This document shows, in pieces, positions 49,333-57,313 of a stretch of DNA of 64,000 nucleotides (position 1 is the stretch's first letter; every line of letters begins with the position of its first letter). This DNA comes from Gemmatimonas sp. (GTDB lineage Bacteria; Gemmatimonadota; Gemmatimonadetes; Gemmatimonadales; Gemmatimonadaceae), in NCBI GenBank assembly GCA_011390885.1, contig JAABRO010000060.1, positions 62,001 to 126,000 of the forward strand. The letters are read 5' to 3'. The notes beneath the pieces were generated by a model that searched no databases, was not told where the DNA came from, and was given only the letters and a program-made list of their open reading frames with translations. The position numbers and the translations under genes are program-made.

Positions 49333-50448
49333 GTGTTCTCCACCTGCCTCGTCTGCCACGCATCGCTCGGCGCCAACGACGCCATCGAGCATTTCCCGGT
49401 GGGGAAGCGACTCGCCTTCGACGGTGAACGCGGTCGCCTCTGGGCCGTCTGCCCGCGGTGCGAACGCTGGAACCTCGCGCCCATCGAGGAACGCTGGGAA
49501 GCGTTGGAAGAGTGCGAGAAGGCGTACCGCGCCGCGACGAAACGTGTGTCCACCGACAACATCGCGCTTGCACGATTGAAGGACGGCACCGACCTCGTGC
49601 GCATCGGCCAGCCGCTGCTGCCGGAGTTCGCGGCCTGGCGGTACAGCCGCACCTTCCTGCGGCGCGCGCGCTGGGCAACGGTGCGGCGGTTCACGCCAGT
49701 CATCGCCGTCAACGCCGTGCTCACCGCTGCGGTGAGCGCGACCTTGGGCCCCGGTGCCTTCGGCCTCATGTTGCTGCCCGCGGCCAATGCCGGGTCGCTG
49801 TTCGCGTTCGCCGGCTTCATGCGCTGGCGCATCCGCCAACCCACCGCGCTGGTCTTCACCCACGACGGCGCGCTGCACGGAGTCACCCCCCGCGTCGTCG
49901 GCGCCACGCGCATCACCTACGATGCCGATCAGGGGCTCGGTCTTCGATTGCAGACACAGATCGTGCGCCCCGCGCATGCCCTCGCGCGACGCGTCGGCAT
50001 TCGCGTGCAGGCCGACGCGCAGCACATGCCCGGCGAGGTGCTGCTGACCGGTGAGCACGCACACGCCCTGCTGCCGCGGCTGCTGCCGGCGCTCAATCAG
50101 TTCGACGCATCGGGGCTGCTCATCGAGGAAGCCGTCGCGCGTGTCGAGCGACAGCGCGCCGCCCCCAGCGTCGACGATCCCGTCGTCGCCCTGCTCGCCC
50201 CGCGCATCGCCGGTTACCGGCGGTCGCTCTTCGGCACCGGCGAACAGATCGGGCTGCTCTCTCCCGTGAGCCGCCTCGCTGCCGAAATGGCCCTGCACGA
50301 GGACGACGAGCGCCGTGCCCTCGCTGGCGAACTCGGTGCGCTGTATGCTCGGTGGGAGGAGGCAGAACGAACCGCCGCCATCGCCGACCGACTGCTGCTG
50401 CCGCCAGCCGCAGCCGTTGAAGCCCCACCCCGGACCGGCTACGTTTAA
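49333..50448 (+). CDS. Tandem zinc-ribbon membrane protein, copy 5
   Basis: Last paralogue, 371 residues from a GTG aligned with the other starts; AAGGAG lies 9 bases upstream, within copy 4. The N-terminal block equals that of copies 3 and 4, but after AWRY the sequence is different. There is a longer hydrophobic region (about 117-165: FTPVIAVNAVLTAAVSATLGPGAFG and LLPAANAGSLFAFAGF). A beta-rich segment follows (about 170-235: ALVFTHDGALHGVTPRVVG), then LLPRLLPALNQFDASGLLIEEAVARVE. The tail helix AEMALHEDDERRALAGELGALYARWEEAERTAAIAD is conserved. A hairpin overlaps its stop codon. The combination of a young N-terminus with an old, different body suggests exchange of the N-terminal block between copies. 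Confidence 0.83.
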   Translation: MFSTCLVCHASLGANDAIEHFPVGKRLAFDGERGRLWAVCPRCERWNLAPIEERWEALEECEKAYRAATKRVSTDNIALARLKDGTDLVRIGQPLLPEFAAWRYSRTFLRRARWATVRRFTPVIAVNAVLTAAVSATLGPGAFGLMLLPAANAGSLFAFAGFMRWRIRQPTALVFTHDGALHGVTPRVVGATRITYDADQGLGLRLQTQIVRPAHALARRVGIRVQADAQHMPGEVLLTGEHAHALLPRLLPALNQFDASGLLIEEAVARVERQRAAPSVDDPVVALLAPRIAGYRRSLFGTGEQIGLLSPVSRLAAEMALHEDDERRALAGELGALYARWEEAERTAAIADRLLLPPAAAVEAPPRTGYV

Positions 50449-50467
50449 GGGTTGTCGTTCAACCCTT
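50447..50467 (+). terminator. Hairpin overlapping the stop of array copy 5
   Basis: AAGGGTTG (50447-50454) and CAACCCTT (50460-50467) form an 8-bp stem with the loop TCGTT; its first bases are part of the TAA stop. It is unusually AT-rich here and lacks a T-run. It may end the array transcript or attenuate expression of the FmdB-like gene 15 bases further on. Confidence 0.4.
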
Positions 50468-50481
50468 CAAGTTCCTGAGCC

Positions 50482-50808
50482 ATGCCAACTTACGAGTTTC
50501 GTAGCCCCGACGGCACGATTCACGAACGCGTCTTCAAGATGTCCGAGGTTCCCCCGTCCATCACGCTCGACGATGGCACGGTGGCCGAGCGCATGATTTC
50601 CGCCGGCGTCGGCCTGCTGTTCAAGGGCGAGGGGTTCTACATCACCGACTACGGCAAGGACGGCAAGAAGGACCAGCGCGCCGCCGCGAAGCCGGCCGCC
50701 GCGGCGTCCGTCAGCGACGCGCCCAAGGCCGACGCCCCGAAGGCCGACGCCCCCGCGCCCAAGGCCGAGGCCAAGCCGGCCGCGCCGTCCACGCCCAAGG
50801 CCGACTGA
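50482..50808 (+). CDS. FmdB-like protein without zinc-ribbon cysteines
   Basis: 108-residue small protein. The N-terminus MPTYEFRSPDG, the segment MISAGVGLLFKGEGFYITDYGKDGKK and the overall spacing follow the FmdB/CxxC regulatory family. In that family two CxxC pairs normally follow MPTYEYRC and precede the I-S-G-G-x-G turn. Here all four cysteine positions are replaced and the protein contains no Cys at all, so it cannot form the usual zinc ribbon. The C-terminal ~45 residues are a low-complexity Ala/Lys/Pro/Asp tail with repeated PKADA units. The reading frame is intact and the conserved parts are not decayed, so a functional cysteine-free derivative is more likely than a pseudogene. Function unknown. 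Confidence 0.8.
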   Translation: MPTYEFRSPDGTIHERVFKMSEVPPSITLDDGTVAERMISAGVGLLFKGEGFYITDYGKDGKKDQRAAAKPAAAASVSDAPKADAPKADAPAPKAEAKPAAPSTPKAD

Positions 50809-50856
50809 CGCACCCCGCGTCTGTCGCCTCGTCATTTTCCCGGTACCCCGCGTCCA

Positions 50857-52509
50857 TTGACTCACGCTGAGGCCCTGCGCGCCGAAATCGCGCGCGCCGC
50901 CCGCTCGCTCGGTGCTCCCGACGACGTCACGCCGCACCTCGAACGCCCGCGCGACCCCGCGTTCGGCGACTGGGCCACCAACGTGGCCATGACGCTCACC
51001 AAGGCGCTTGGGAAGAAGCCGCGCGACATCGCCGAGGCGCTCATCGCCGCCATGGACCTCGCGTCCGTCGGCGCGACGGGCGCCGAGATCGCCGGCCCGG
51101 GCTTTATCAACTTCCGCCTCGACCCCGGCTTTCAGGCGCGCGCCCTGCTCGCCATTCTCGCTAGCCCCGCAGAGTGGGGACGCAGCGACGTGGGGCAGGG
51201 GCGCAAGGTGTGCGTCGAGTTCGTCTCGGCCAACCCCACCGGCCCGCTGCACGTGGGACACGGACGGCAGGCCGCGCTCGGTGACGCCATCAGCGCGCTG
51301 CTCGAGGCCACTGGCTGGGACGTCGACCGCGAGTTCTACTACAACGACGGCGGCACGCAGATCGCCAACCTCGCCAAGAGTGTGCAGGCGCGCGTGCGCG
51401 AACTGAACGGCGCACCGCTCGAGATTCCCGAGGGCGGCTACCACGGCGAGTACATCCGCGAGATCGCCGTCAACTACGTGCAGCAGCATGCGCACGATCG
51501 CGAGGGCCACGACCTCGACGCGCTGCGTGTGTTCGCGGTGGCCGCGCTGCGTCACGAGCAGGACCTCGACCTGCAGGCCTTCGGCGTGAAGTTCGACACG
51601 TACTACCTCGAGAGCTCGCTCTACGAGGACGGGCGCGTGGCGAAGACCGTGGCCGCCCTCGAAGCGAGCGGGAACACGTACGAGGAGGAGGGCGCGCTCT
51701 TCCTGCGCACCACCACCTTCGGCGACGACAAGGACCGCGTCATGCGCAAGTCGGCCGCCAAGGGTGGCGACTTCACGTACTTCGTGCCCGACGTCGCGTA
51801 TCACGTCACCAAGTGGGAGCGCGGCTACGGGCGCGCAATCAACGTGCAGGGCGCCGACCACCACAGCACCACCACGCGCGTGCGCGCCGGACTGCAGGCG
51901 CTCGGCATCGGCATTCCCGAGGGCTACCCCGAGTACGTGCTGCACCAGATGGTCACCGTCACGCGCGGCGGCGAAGAGGTGAAGATCTCCAAGCGCGCCG
52001 GCGCGTACGTGACCGTGCGCGACCTCATCGACGAAGTGGGGCGCGACGCCGTGCGCTACTTCTTCCTCATGCGGAAGGGCGATTCGCAGCTCGTCTTCGA
52101 CGTCGACCTCGCCAAGTCGCAGAGCGAGGAGAACCCGGTCTACTACATCCAGATGGCGCACGCGCGCATGTGCGGCATCTTCCGCGTGGGCGAGATCGAT
52201 GCCACCACCGTCACCGGCGAGGGCGTCGACCTGGGCGTGCTCGCCGAGCCCGCCGAAGTGGAGCTCGTGAAGGCGCTGCTCGACTTCCCGAGCGTCGTGG
52301 CCGGCGCGGCCGCCGCGTGCGAGCCGCATCGCGTGGCCGGATGGCTGCTGGAAACGGCGCGCCTCGCGCACCTGTGGTACCACAAGCATCACGTCCTCGG
52401 CGAGCCCGAGGCCATCACGAAGGCGCGCCTCGTGCTCGCGCGCGCCTCGCAGCTCGGCATCGCCGCCGGCCTGCGCACCCTCGGCCTCACCGCACCGGAG
52501 CGGATGTGA
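50857..52509 (+). CDS. argS: Arginyl-tRNA synthetase
   Basis: Class I aminoacyl-tRNA synthetase charging tRNA-Arg, 550 residues (family 550-600). The N-terminal Arg-specific domain is followed by the HIGH-type signature NPTGPLHVGHGRQ. The KMSKS loop appears as KISKRAG, and the C-terminal anticodon-binding domain contains the typical NPVYYIQMAHARM. FYYNDGGTQIANLAKSV is another family block. The start is a TTG (TTGACTCACGC), 48 bases behind the FmdB-like gene; no ATG or GTG lies nearby in frame. The stop overlaps the start of the PfkB kinase (GTGA), which begins a coupled set of kinase, purM and outer-membrane protein genes. Confidence 0.95.
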   Translation: MTHAEALRAEIARAARSLGAPDDVTPHLERPRDPAFGDWATNVAMTLTKALGKKPRDIAEALIAAMDLASVGATGAEIAGPGFINFRLDPGFQARALLAILASPAEWGRSDVGQGRKVCVEFVSANPTGPLHVGHGRQAALGDAISALLEATGWDVDREFYYNDGGTQIANLAKSVQARVRELNGAPLEIPEGGYHGEYIREIAVNYVQQHAHDREGHDLDALRVFAVAALRHEQDLDLQAFGVKFDTYYLESSLYEDGRVAKTVAALEASGNTYEEEGALFLRTTTFGDDKDRVMRKSAAKGGDFTYFVPDVAYHVTKWERGYGRAINVQGADHHSTTTRVRAGLQALGIGIPEGYPEYVLHQMVTVTRGGEEVKISKRAGAYVTVRDLIDEVGRDAVRYFFLMRKGDSQLVFDVDLAKSQSEENPVYYIQMAHARMCGIFRVGEIDATTVTGEGVDLGVLAEPAEVELVKALLDFPSVVAGAAAACEPHRVAGWLLETARLAHLWYHKHHVLGEPEAITKARLVLARASQLGIAAGLRTLGLTAPERM

Positions 52510-53480
52510 CCAGCACCGACCATATCGACCCTGCGCTCGTGCACCCCACCCACACCGACGCGAGCGCCGTGCTCGTCGTGGGCTCGGTCGCCCTCGACTC
52601 CATCGAGACCCCGTTCGGCAAGGCCGACGAGGTGCTCGGCGGCTCCGGCACCTACTTCTCGAGCAGCGCGTCGCACTTCGCGCCCGTGCAGCTCGTGGGC
52701 GTGGTGGGCAACGACTACCCGGTGCACCAGCTCGAGTCGCTGCGCGAGCGCGGCGTGGACCTCGCCGGCCTCGAGACCGCCGACGGCAGCAGCTTCCGCT
52801 GGCGCGGTCGCTACCGCCACGACCTCAACTCCGCCGAAACGCTCGAGACGCACCTCGGCGTGTTCTCGCACTTCGCGCCCAAGATTCCGGAGCAGTTCCG
52901 GCGCGCGCCGTTCGTGTTCCTGGCCAACATCGATCCGCGCCTGCAGCTGCAGGTGCTCGACCAGGTCGAGGCGCCGCGCCTCGTGGCCTGCGACACCATG
53001 AACTTCTGGATCGAGAGCCGCCGCCCCGAACTCGTGGAGCTGCTTGGCCGCGTGGACCTCATCACGCTCAACGATGGCGAGGCACGTCAGCTCACCGAGC
53101 AGGCCAACCTCGTGCACGCCGCGCGCTGGATCCTCGACAAGGGCCCGAAGCACGTGATCATCAAGAAGGGCGAGCACGGCGCGTTCATGTTCACGCGCGA
53201 ATCGGTGTTCTTCGCGCCGGCCTACCCGCTCGAGTCGGTGTTCGACCCCACCGGCGCTGGCGACAGCTTTGCGGGTGGCTTCATCGGCTACCTCGCCAGC
53301 ACCAACGACCTGAGCGACCGCGCCATGCGCCGCGCCGTGGTGGTGGGCTCGGCCATGGGCTCGTTCGCCGTGGAGAAGTTCAGCAACCAGCGCCTGCTCG
53401 AGATCGATCGCGACGCCATCGAGCGCCGCGTGGAGGAGTTCCGCCAGCTGGTGGCCTTCGACACGGACCTGCCCGCATGA
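52506..53480 (+). CDS. PfkB-family sugar/nucleoside kinase
   Basis: Cytoplasmic kinase of the ribokinase superfamily, 324 residues. It contains an early substrate-binding motif GGSGTYFSSSASHF and the C-terminal signature DPTGAGDSFAGGF with the catalytic Asp and anion hole. KGPKHVIIKKGEHGAF precedes it. The substrate is not evident: the N-terminal lid differs from ribokinase and fructokinase, and adenosine or inosine kinases are possible given its coupling to purM. The GTG overlaps the argS stop (GTGA), and its own stop overlaps the purM ATG (ATGA). The exact specificity needs comparison with characterised members. Confidence 0.88.
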   Translation: MTSTDHIDPALVHPTHTDASAVLVVGSVALDSIETPFGKADEVLGGSGTYFSSSASHFAPVQLVGVVGNDYPVHQLESLRERGVDLAGLETADGSSFRWRGRYRHDLNSAETLETHLGVFSHFAPKIPEQFRRAPFVFLANIDPRLQLQVLDQVEAPRLVACDTMNFWIESRRPELVELLGRVDLITLNDGEARQLTEQANLVHAARWILDKGPKHVIIKKGEHGAFMFTRESVFFAPAYPLESVFDPTGAGDSFAGGFIGYLASTNDLSDRAMRRAVVVGSAMGSFAVEKFSNQRLLEIDRDAIERRVEEFRQLVAFDTDLPA

Positions 53481-54541
53481 CGCAGCCGCCGCAGGATTCG
53501 TCGCAGGGGGCGATGGACTACCGCAGCGCCGGCGTCGACATCGACGCGGCGGAAGACTCGAAGTGGCGCCTCAAGCAGCACGTCGAGAGCACGCTCACCG
53601 AAGGCGCGCGCGGTGCGTTCGGCGGCTTCGGCGGCATGTTCCGCGTGCCGGGCGGCTTCGCCAAGCCCGTGCTGGTGTCGAGCGCCGACGGCGTGGGCAC
53701 CAAGATCAAGGTGGCCATCGAGGCTGACCGACACGACACGATCGGGCACTGCCTGGTGAACCACTGCACCAACGACATTCTGGTGCAGGGGGCCACGCCC
53801 CTCTTCTTCCTCGACTACGTCGCGTTCGCCAAGCTCATCCCGAGCGTGGTGGAGCAGGTGGTCGCGGGCGTGGCCGCCGGCTGCCGCGAGAATGGCGCCG
53901 CGCTCATCGGGGGGGAGACCGCCGAGATGCCGGGCGTGTACACCGCGCCCGACTACGATCTGGCCGGCTTCATCGTGGGCGTGGTGGACGAGGACCGCAT
54001 TCTCGGCCCGGAGCGCGTGCGTGCCGGGCAGGTGCTCGTTGGCCTCGAAGGCAACGGCCTGCACACCAACGGCTACTCCCTCGCGCGGCGCATCGTGAGC
54101 GAGCGCCTCGAGCTCTCGGCGCACGATCCGTTCCCCGACGCGAACGGCGCCAGCGTGGCCGACGTGCTGCTCAAGGTGCATCGCTCCTATCTCCCGACCA
54201 TGCGCCCCATCCTCGGCGACGTGTGTGCCATGGCGCACATCACCGGTGGCGGGCTGCCGGGTAACCTGAATCGTGCGCTGCCGGCGCACCTCGACGCAGT
54301 GGTGGACACGTCCACGTGGACCATCCCGTCGGAGTTCCGGGTACTCGAGGCAGCGGGACAGGTCGCACGCGACGAGATGTTCCGCGCCTTCAACATGGGA
54401 GTCGGCATGGTCGTCATCGTCGAAGCGGACAACGTGGGCAAGGTCACGGCGCAGGCCGCGGCGCAGGGAATCGGCGCATGGGTGCTTGGCGAGGTCGTGC
54501 CCGGCACTGGCGTGGTGCGGCTCGAGGGAACCGGCCGGTGA
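53477..54541 (+). CDS. purM: Phosphoribosylformylglycinamidine cyclo-ligase (AIR synthetase)
   Basis: Fifth step of purine synthesis: ATP-dependent ring closure of FGAM to aminoimidazole ribotide. 354 residues, normal length. Motifs: MDYRSAGVDIDAAED at the start, KPVLVSSADGVGTKIKVA, HCTNDILVQGATPLFFLDY, ALIGGETAEMPGVY and AHITGGGLPGNLNRALP. It lies between a PfkB kinase and an outer-membrane protein and overlaps both neighbours by four bases. Other pur genes are not in the window, so purine genes are dispersed in this genome. Confidence 0.95.
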   Translation: MTQPPQDSSQGAMDYRSAGVDIDAAEDSKWRLKQHVESTLTEGARGAFGGFGGMFRVPGGFAKPVLVSSADGVGTKIKVAIEADRHDTIGHCLVNHCTNDILVQGATPLFFLDYVAFAKLIPSVVEQVVAGVAAGCRENGAALIGGETAEMPGVYTAPDYDLAGFIVGVVDEDRILGPERVRAGQVLVGLEGNGLHTNGYSLARRIVSERLELSAHDPFPDANGASVADVLLKVHRSYLPTMRPILGDVCAMAHITGGGLPGNLNRALPAHLDAVVDTSTWTIPSEFRVLEAAGQVARDEMFRAFNMGVGMVVIVEADNVGKVTAQAAAQGIGAWVLGEVVPGTGVVRLEGTGR

Positions 54542-55560
54542 GGTCGCGGCGCACGCTCGTCGCGGCGCTCGTCGTCGCGGCGTGCGCCGCCGTCGCCGCT
54601 CCCGCCGTCGCTGAGGCGCAGGGGTGCAGCGCCGGCATCACCGGCGGCCCGGTGCCGCCCGGGTTCGGCAGCGACGCGTGCCAGAAGGCGCGCGACCTCT
54701 TCCTGTTCATCGCGCCGCAGGTGGGCACCGCGCTCTCCGGCGGCAACGTCATGCTCGGCGAAGGCGGCGCACTCGGCGGGTGGGGCAAGCGCTCCATCGT
54801 GCTGCGCACGAGCGTGGTGGAGGGCTACGTCCCGGAGCGCTCCATCGCGATCACGGGCACCGAGTTCCTCGAGCCCGTCGACTTCGGCGCACAGCGCGTG
54901 CCCGTGCCGGTGCCGTCGCTCGACATCGCCATCGGCCTGCTGCGCGGCGTGCCGGTGGGTCTCACCAATGTGGGCGGCGTGGACCTGCTGGTCGGCGTCA
55001 CCTACCTGCCCAGCGTCACGCGCGACGACTTCTCGCTGCGCCCCGATGGCAACGGCATCGCCGCCACGCTTGGCGCGCGCCTCGGCCTGCTGCAGGAGTC
55101 GGCCGCGGTGCCGGGGGTGGCCGTGTCCTGGCTGCGCCGCCGGCTGCCCACCACCACGGCGCGCTACACCACGGGCGACGACTCGCTCGGCGTGATCGAT
55201 GCGCGCGTGGCCACGTCCGTGCTGCGGCTCACGGCCAAGAAGCACTTCGGGTTCATCGGCTTTGGCGGTGGCATCGGCCAGGATCGGCACGACAGCCGCA
55301 CCGAGCTGACGGCGGTGGTGAACGAATCGGTCGACGGACGCGCCGCGCGCGCGCAGCTGGCGGTGCCGGAGTATCGCTTCACCACCACGCGCACCACGTT
55401 CTTCGGCAACATCTCGCTCGGGCTGCCGCGCGCGCAGGTCGTGCTCGAGGTCGGGCAGTCGCGTGCCGGCGATGAGCGCAGCACGAGCAACTCGTTCGGT
55501 GACCGCCGCGCCAATGAGGCGTACCGGTACGGCTCGCTCGGCATCGGCCTGCGCTTCTGA
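54538..55560 (+). CDS. Predicted outer-membrane beta-barrel protein, function unknown
   Basis: 340-residue exported protein from a GTG that overlaps the purM stop. The open frame continues upstream, but the chosen start gives a proper signal peptide (basic RSRR, hydrophobic core, cleavage near AVAEA/QG at about residue 27). The mature protein has the alternating strands of a barrel. Examples are VGTALSGGNVMLGEGGALGGWGKRSIVLRTSVVEGY, LLVGVTYLPSVTR and a final strand YRYGSLGIGLRF. Two cysteines lie just after the signal (GCSAG, DACQ) and may pair. I recognise no named family. It is coupled to purM and sits immediately before ribD, but nothing shows a link to either pathway. Confidence 0.75.
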   Translation: MRSRRTLVAALVVAACAAVAAPAVAEAQGCSAGITGGPVPPGFGSDACQKARDLFLFIAPQVGTALSGGNVMLGEGGALGGWGKRSIVLRTSVVEGYVPERSIAITGTEFLEPVDFGAQRVPVPVPSLDIAIGLLRGVPVGLTNVGGVDLLVGVTYLPSVTRDDFSLRPDGNGIAATLGARLGLLQESAAVPGVAVSWLRRRLPTTTARYTTGDDSLGVIDARVATSVLRLTAKKHFGFIGFGGGIGQDRHDSRTELTAVVNESVDGRAARAQLAVPEYRFTTTRTTFFGNISLGLPRAQVVLEVGQSRAGDERSTSNSFGDRRANEAYRYGSLGIGLRF

Positions 55561-55593
55561 TGCGTCGTCGCCCGCGCGCGCGGTGACTGCGTC

Positions 55594-56697
55594 ATGACCG
55601 ACACTCGCGTCGACGCGAAGTTCATGCGGCATGCGCTCCGCCTCGCGCGCAAGGGGTGGGGGCGCGTCGCGCCCAATCCGCTCGTGGGCGCGGTCGTCGT
55701 GCAGGACGGCGAGGTCATTGGCGAAGGGTGGCACCCGTGGCACGGCGCGCCGCACGCCGAGCCCATCGCGCTCGCCGAGGCGGGCGAGGCCGCGCGCGGC
55801 GCGACGCTCTACGTCACGCTCGAACCCTGCAACCACTCCGGCAAGACGCCGCCGTGCACGGACGCGATCCTCGCCGCCGGCATCGCGCGCGTGGTGTACG
55901 CCGTGGCCGACCCCAATCCGGTGGCGGCAGGCGGCGCCGAGCGGCTGGCCGCCGCAGGCGTGGCCGTGACGGGCGGCGTGCTCGAGGCCGAGGCCGCCGA
56001 GCTCAACGCGCCCTTCCTGTACGCCGCGCGCGGCGCCACGCGCCCGTGGGTCACGCTCAAGCTCGCCGTCTCGCTCGACGGCGCGATCGCCGATCACACG
56101 CGGCAGCCGGGCTGGATTACGGGGGCCGAGGCGCGGCGCGAGGTGCACCGCCTGCGGGCCGGCGCCGACGCGGTCGCCATCGGCATCGGCACGGCCCTCG
56201 CCGACGATCCGCACCTCACCGTGCGCCACGGACAGCACGTGCGCGTACCGCCTGCGCGCGTCGTCTTCGACCGGCAGACGCGCCTGCACGCCGACTCCCG
56301 CCTCGTCCGCACGATCGCCGAGGCGCCGCTCTGGCTGGTGGTCGCCCCGACGCCCGCCGACGAGGCCGAGCTGGCCCGCCGGGAGCGGCTCGCCTCGCTC
56401 GGCGTGCACCTCATTCCGGCCGAGGGCACCGAGGCCGCCCTGCGTGCCCTGCACGCCGAAGGGGTGCGCCACCTGTTCGTGGAGGGGGGCGCCGGCCTTG
56501 CCAGCGAACTCATGGGCACGAATCAGGTCGATCGCCTGATTATCTTTCAAGGGTCGGTCATCCTGGGAGGCGGCGCACTGTCGGCCTTCGCGGGACTCGC
56601 TCCCCGCTCGGTCGCGGCGGCGGTGCGGTGCCGCGTGCTCGCACGCCGCGCCGTCGGCGACGACCTGATGACCACGTACGCTGTTTCGGAACTGTGA
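55594..56697 (+). CDS. ribD: Riboflavin biosynthesis bifunctional deaminase/reductase RibD
   Basis: Catalyses the second and third steps of riboflavin synthesis. The deaminase domain (about 1-145) keeps the zinc site H54-A-E56, C79 (LEPCNHSGKTPPC) and C88. The NADPH-dependent reductase domain (about 150-360) has RPWVTLKLAVSLDGAIA, GADAVAIGIGTALADDP and LFVEGGAGLASELM. 367 residues, typical for the fused enzyme. It heads the rib set, 33 bases behind an outer-membrane protein gene. That gap is too short for an FMN riboswitch, and none is seen. Confidence 0.95.
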   Translation: MTDTRVDAKFMRHALRLARKGWGRVAPNPLVGAVVVQDGEVIGEGWHPWHGAPHAEPIALAEAGEAARGATLYVTLEPCNHSGKTPPCTDAILAAGIARVVYAVADPNPVAAGGAERLAAAGVAVTGGVLEAEAAELNAPFLYAARGATRPWVTLKLAVSLDGAIADHTRQPGWITGAEARREVHRLRAGADAVAIGIGTALADDPHLTVRHGQHVRVPPARVVFDRQTRLHADSRLVRTIAEAPLWLVVAPTPADEAELARRERLASLGVHLIPAEGTEAALRALHAEGVRHLFVEGGAGLASELMGTNQVDRLIIFQGSVILGGGALSAFAGLAPRSVAAAVRCRVLARRAVGDDLMTTYAVSEL

Positions 56698-56704
56698 GGA
56701 CGGG

Positions 56705-57313
56705 ATGTTCACGGGGTTGGTGGACGACGTCGGGACCATCGCATCGGTGGCCGACACGGAGGCAGGGCGCACCCTGCGCGTGACGTGCCGGTACGAGGAC
56801 CTCGTGCCGGGCGAGAGCATTGCCGTGAACGGGGCCTGCCTCACCGTGCGCGAGTACGGGCCGGGGTGGTTCACCTGTGCCGCCGTCGTCACCACGCTCG
56901 ATCGCACCACCATCGGCGCGTGGACCGAAGGCACCCGCGTCAACCTCGAGCGCGCCATGAAGCTCGGTGACCGGCTGGGCGGGCACCTCGTGCTCGGCCA
57001 CGTCGACACCGTCGCCACCGTGCGTGACGCCGCCGTGCGCGACGACGCCTGGCTGTTCGACCTCCAGCTCACGCCGGAGATCGCGCTGCTCATGGCCCCG
57101 CACGGCTCCCTCACCGTCGACGGCGTCAGCCTCACCGTCAACGCGCTGCTGCCGGATCACGGCGTGCAGCTGTCCATCATCGAATACACGCGCCGCCACA
57201 CCACGCTCGGCTCGCTCGCCACCGGTGACCGGGTCCACGTGGAGGCCGACGTGATCGCGAAGCACGTCGCCCGCCTCGCGGCGCCTCATCTTGCTGCCCA
57301 CGGACTGTCCTGA
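56705..57313 (+). CDS. ribE: Riboflavin synthase, alpha subunit
   Basis: Last step of the pathway: dismutates two 6,7-dimethyl-8-ribityllumazine molecules to riboflavin and the pyrimidine precursor. 202 residues with two homologous lumazine-binding barrels. The first starts MFTGLVDDVGTI and contains SIAVNGACLTV; the second contains GHLVLGHVDTVATV and SLTVDGVSLTVNAL. The C-terminal helix for trimer formation is present. GAGGA lies just upstream of the ATG. The stop overlaps the ribBA start by one base (TGATG). It is also called ribC in some genomes. Confidence 0.95.
   Translation: MFTGLVDDVGTIASVADTEAGRTLRVTCRYEDLVPGESIAVNGACLTVREYGPGWFTCAAVVTTLDRTTIGAWTEGTRVNLERAMKLGDRLGGHLVLGHVDTVATVRDAAVRDDAWLFDLQLTPEIALLMAPHGSLTVDGVSLTVNALLPDHGVQLSIIEYTRRHTTLGSLATGDRVHVEADVIAKHVARLAAPHLAAHGLS

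Larger units (their letters stand above)
44998..50448 (+). other. Five-gene tandem array of zinc-ribbon membrane proteins
   Basis: Five same-strand paralogues lie head to tail. The gaps are 82, 3, 3 and 5 bases. All keep the four cysteines at residues 5, 8, 40 and 43, the block up to AWRY near residue 105, and an acidic C-terminal helix of about 40 residues. The hydrophobic middle differs, except that copies 3 and 4 agree over their full length. The two 3-base junctions are identical (TAACGCATG), pointing to unit duplication. No transposase, integrase or repeat flanks the array. Confidence 0.85.

Noticed and set aside
47729-49678. 649-codon minus-strand frame across the zinc-ribbon array
   Set aside because: Its apparent internal repeats are explained by the repeated plus-strand genes it opposes.
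44998-50448. Array as a mobile element or integron cassette set
   Set aside because: No transposase, integrase, attC-like sites or terminal repeats; gene gaps are only a few bases and composition matches the surroundings.
50482-50808. Treating the FmdB-like gene as a pseudogene
   Set aside because: The frame is uninterrupted and the non-cysteine conserved positions are kept, so decay is not supported.
55561-55593. FMN riboswitch before ribD
   Set aside because: Only 33 bases are available and no conserved RFN segments are present in the preceding gene's end.
54187-57141. 984-codon open frame on the minus strand
   Set aside because: It lies antisense to purM, an outer-membrane protein, ribD and ribE, all well identified. 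Long antisense frames are expected at this GC content, and its translation is low-complexity with no motif.
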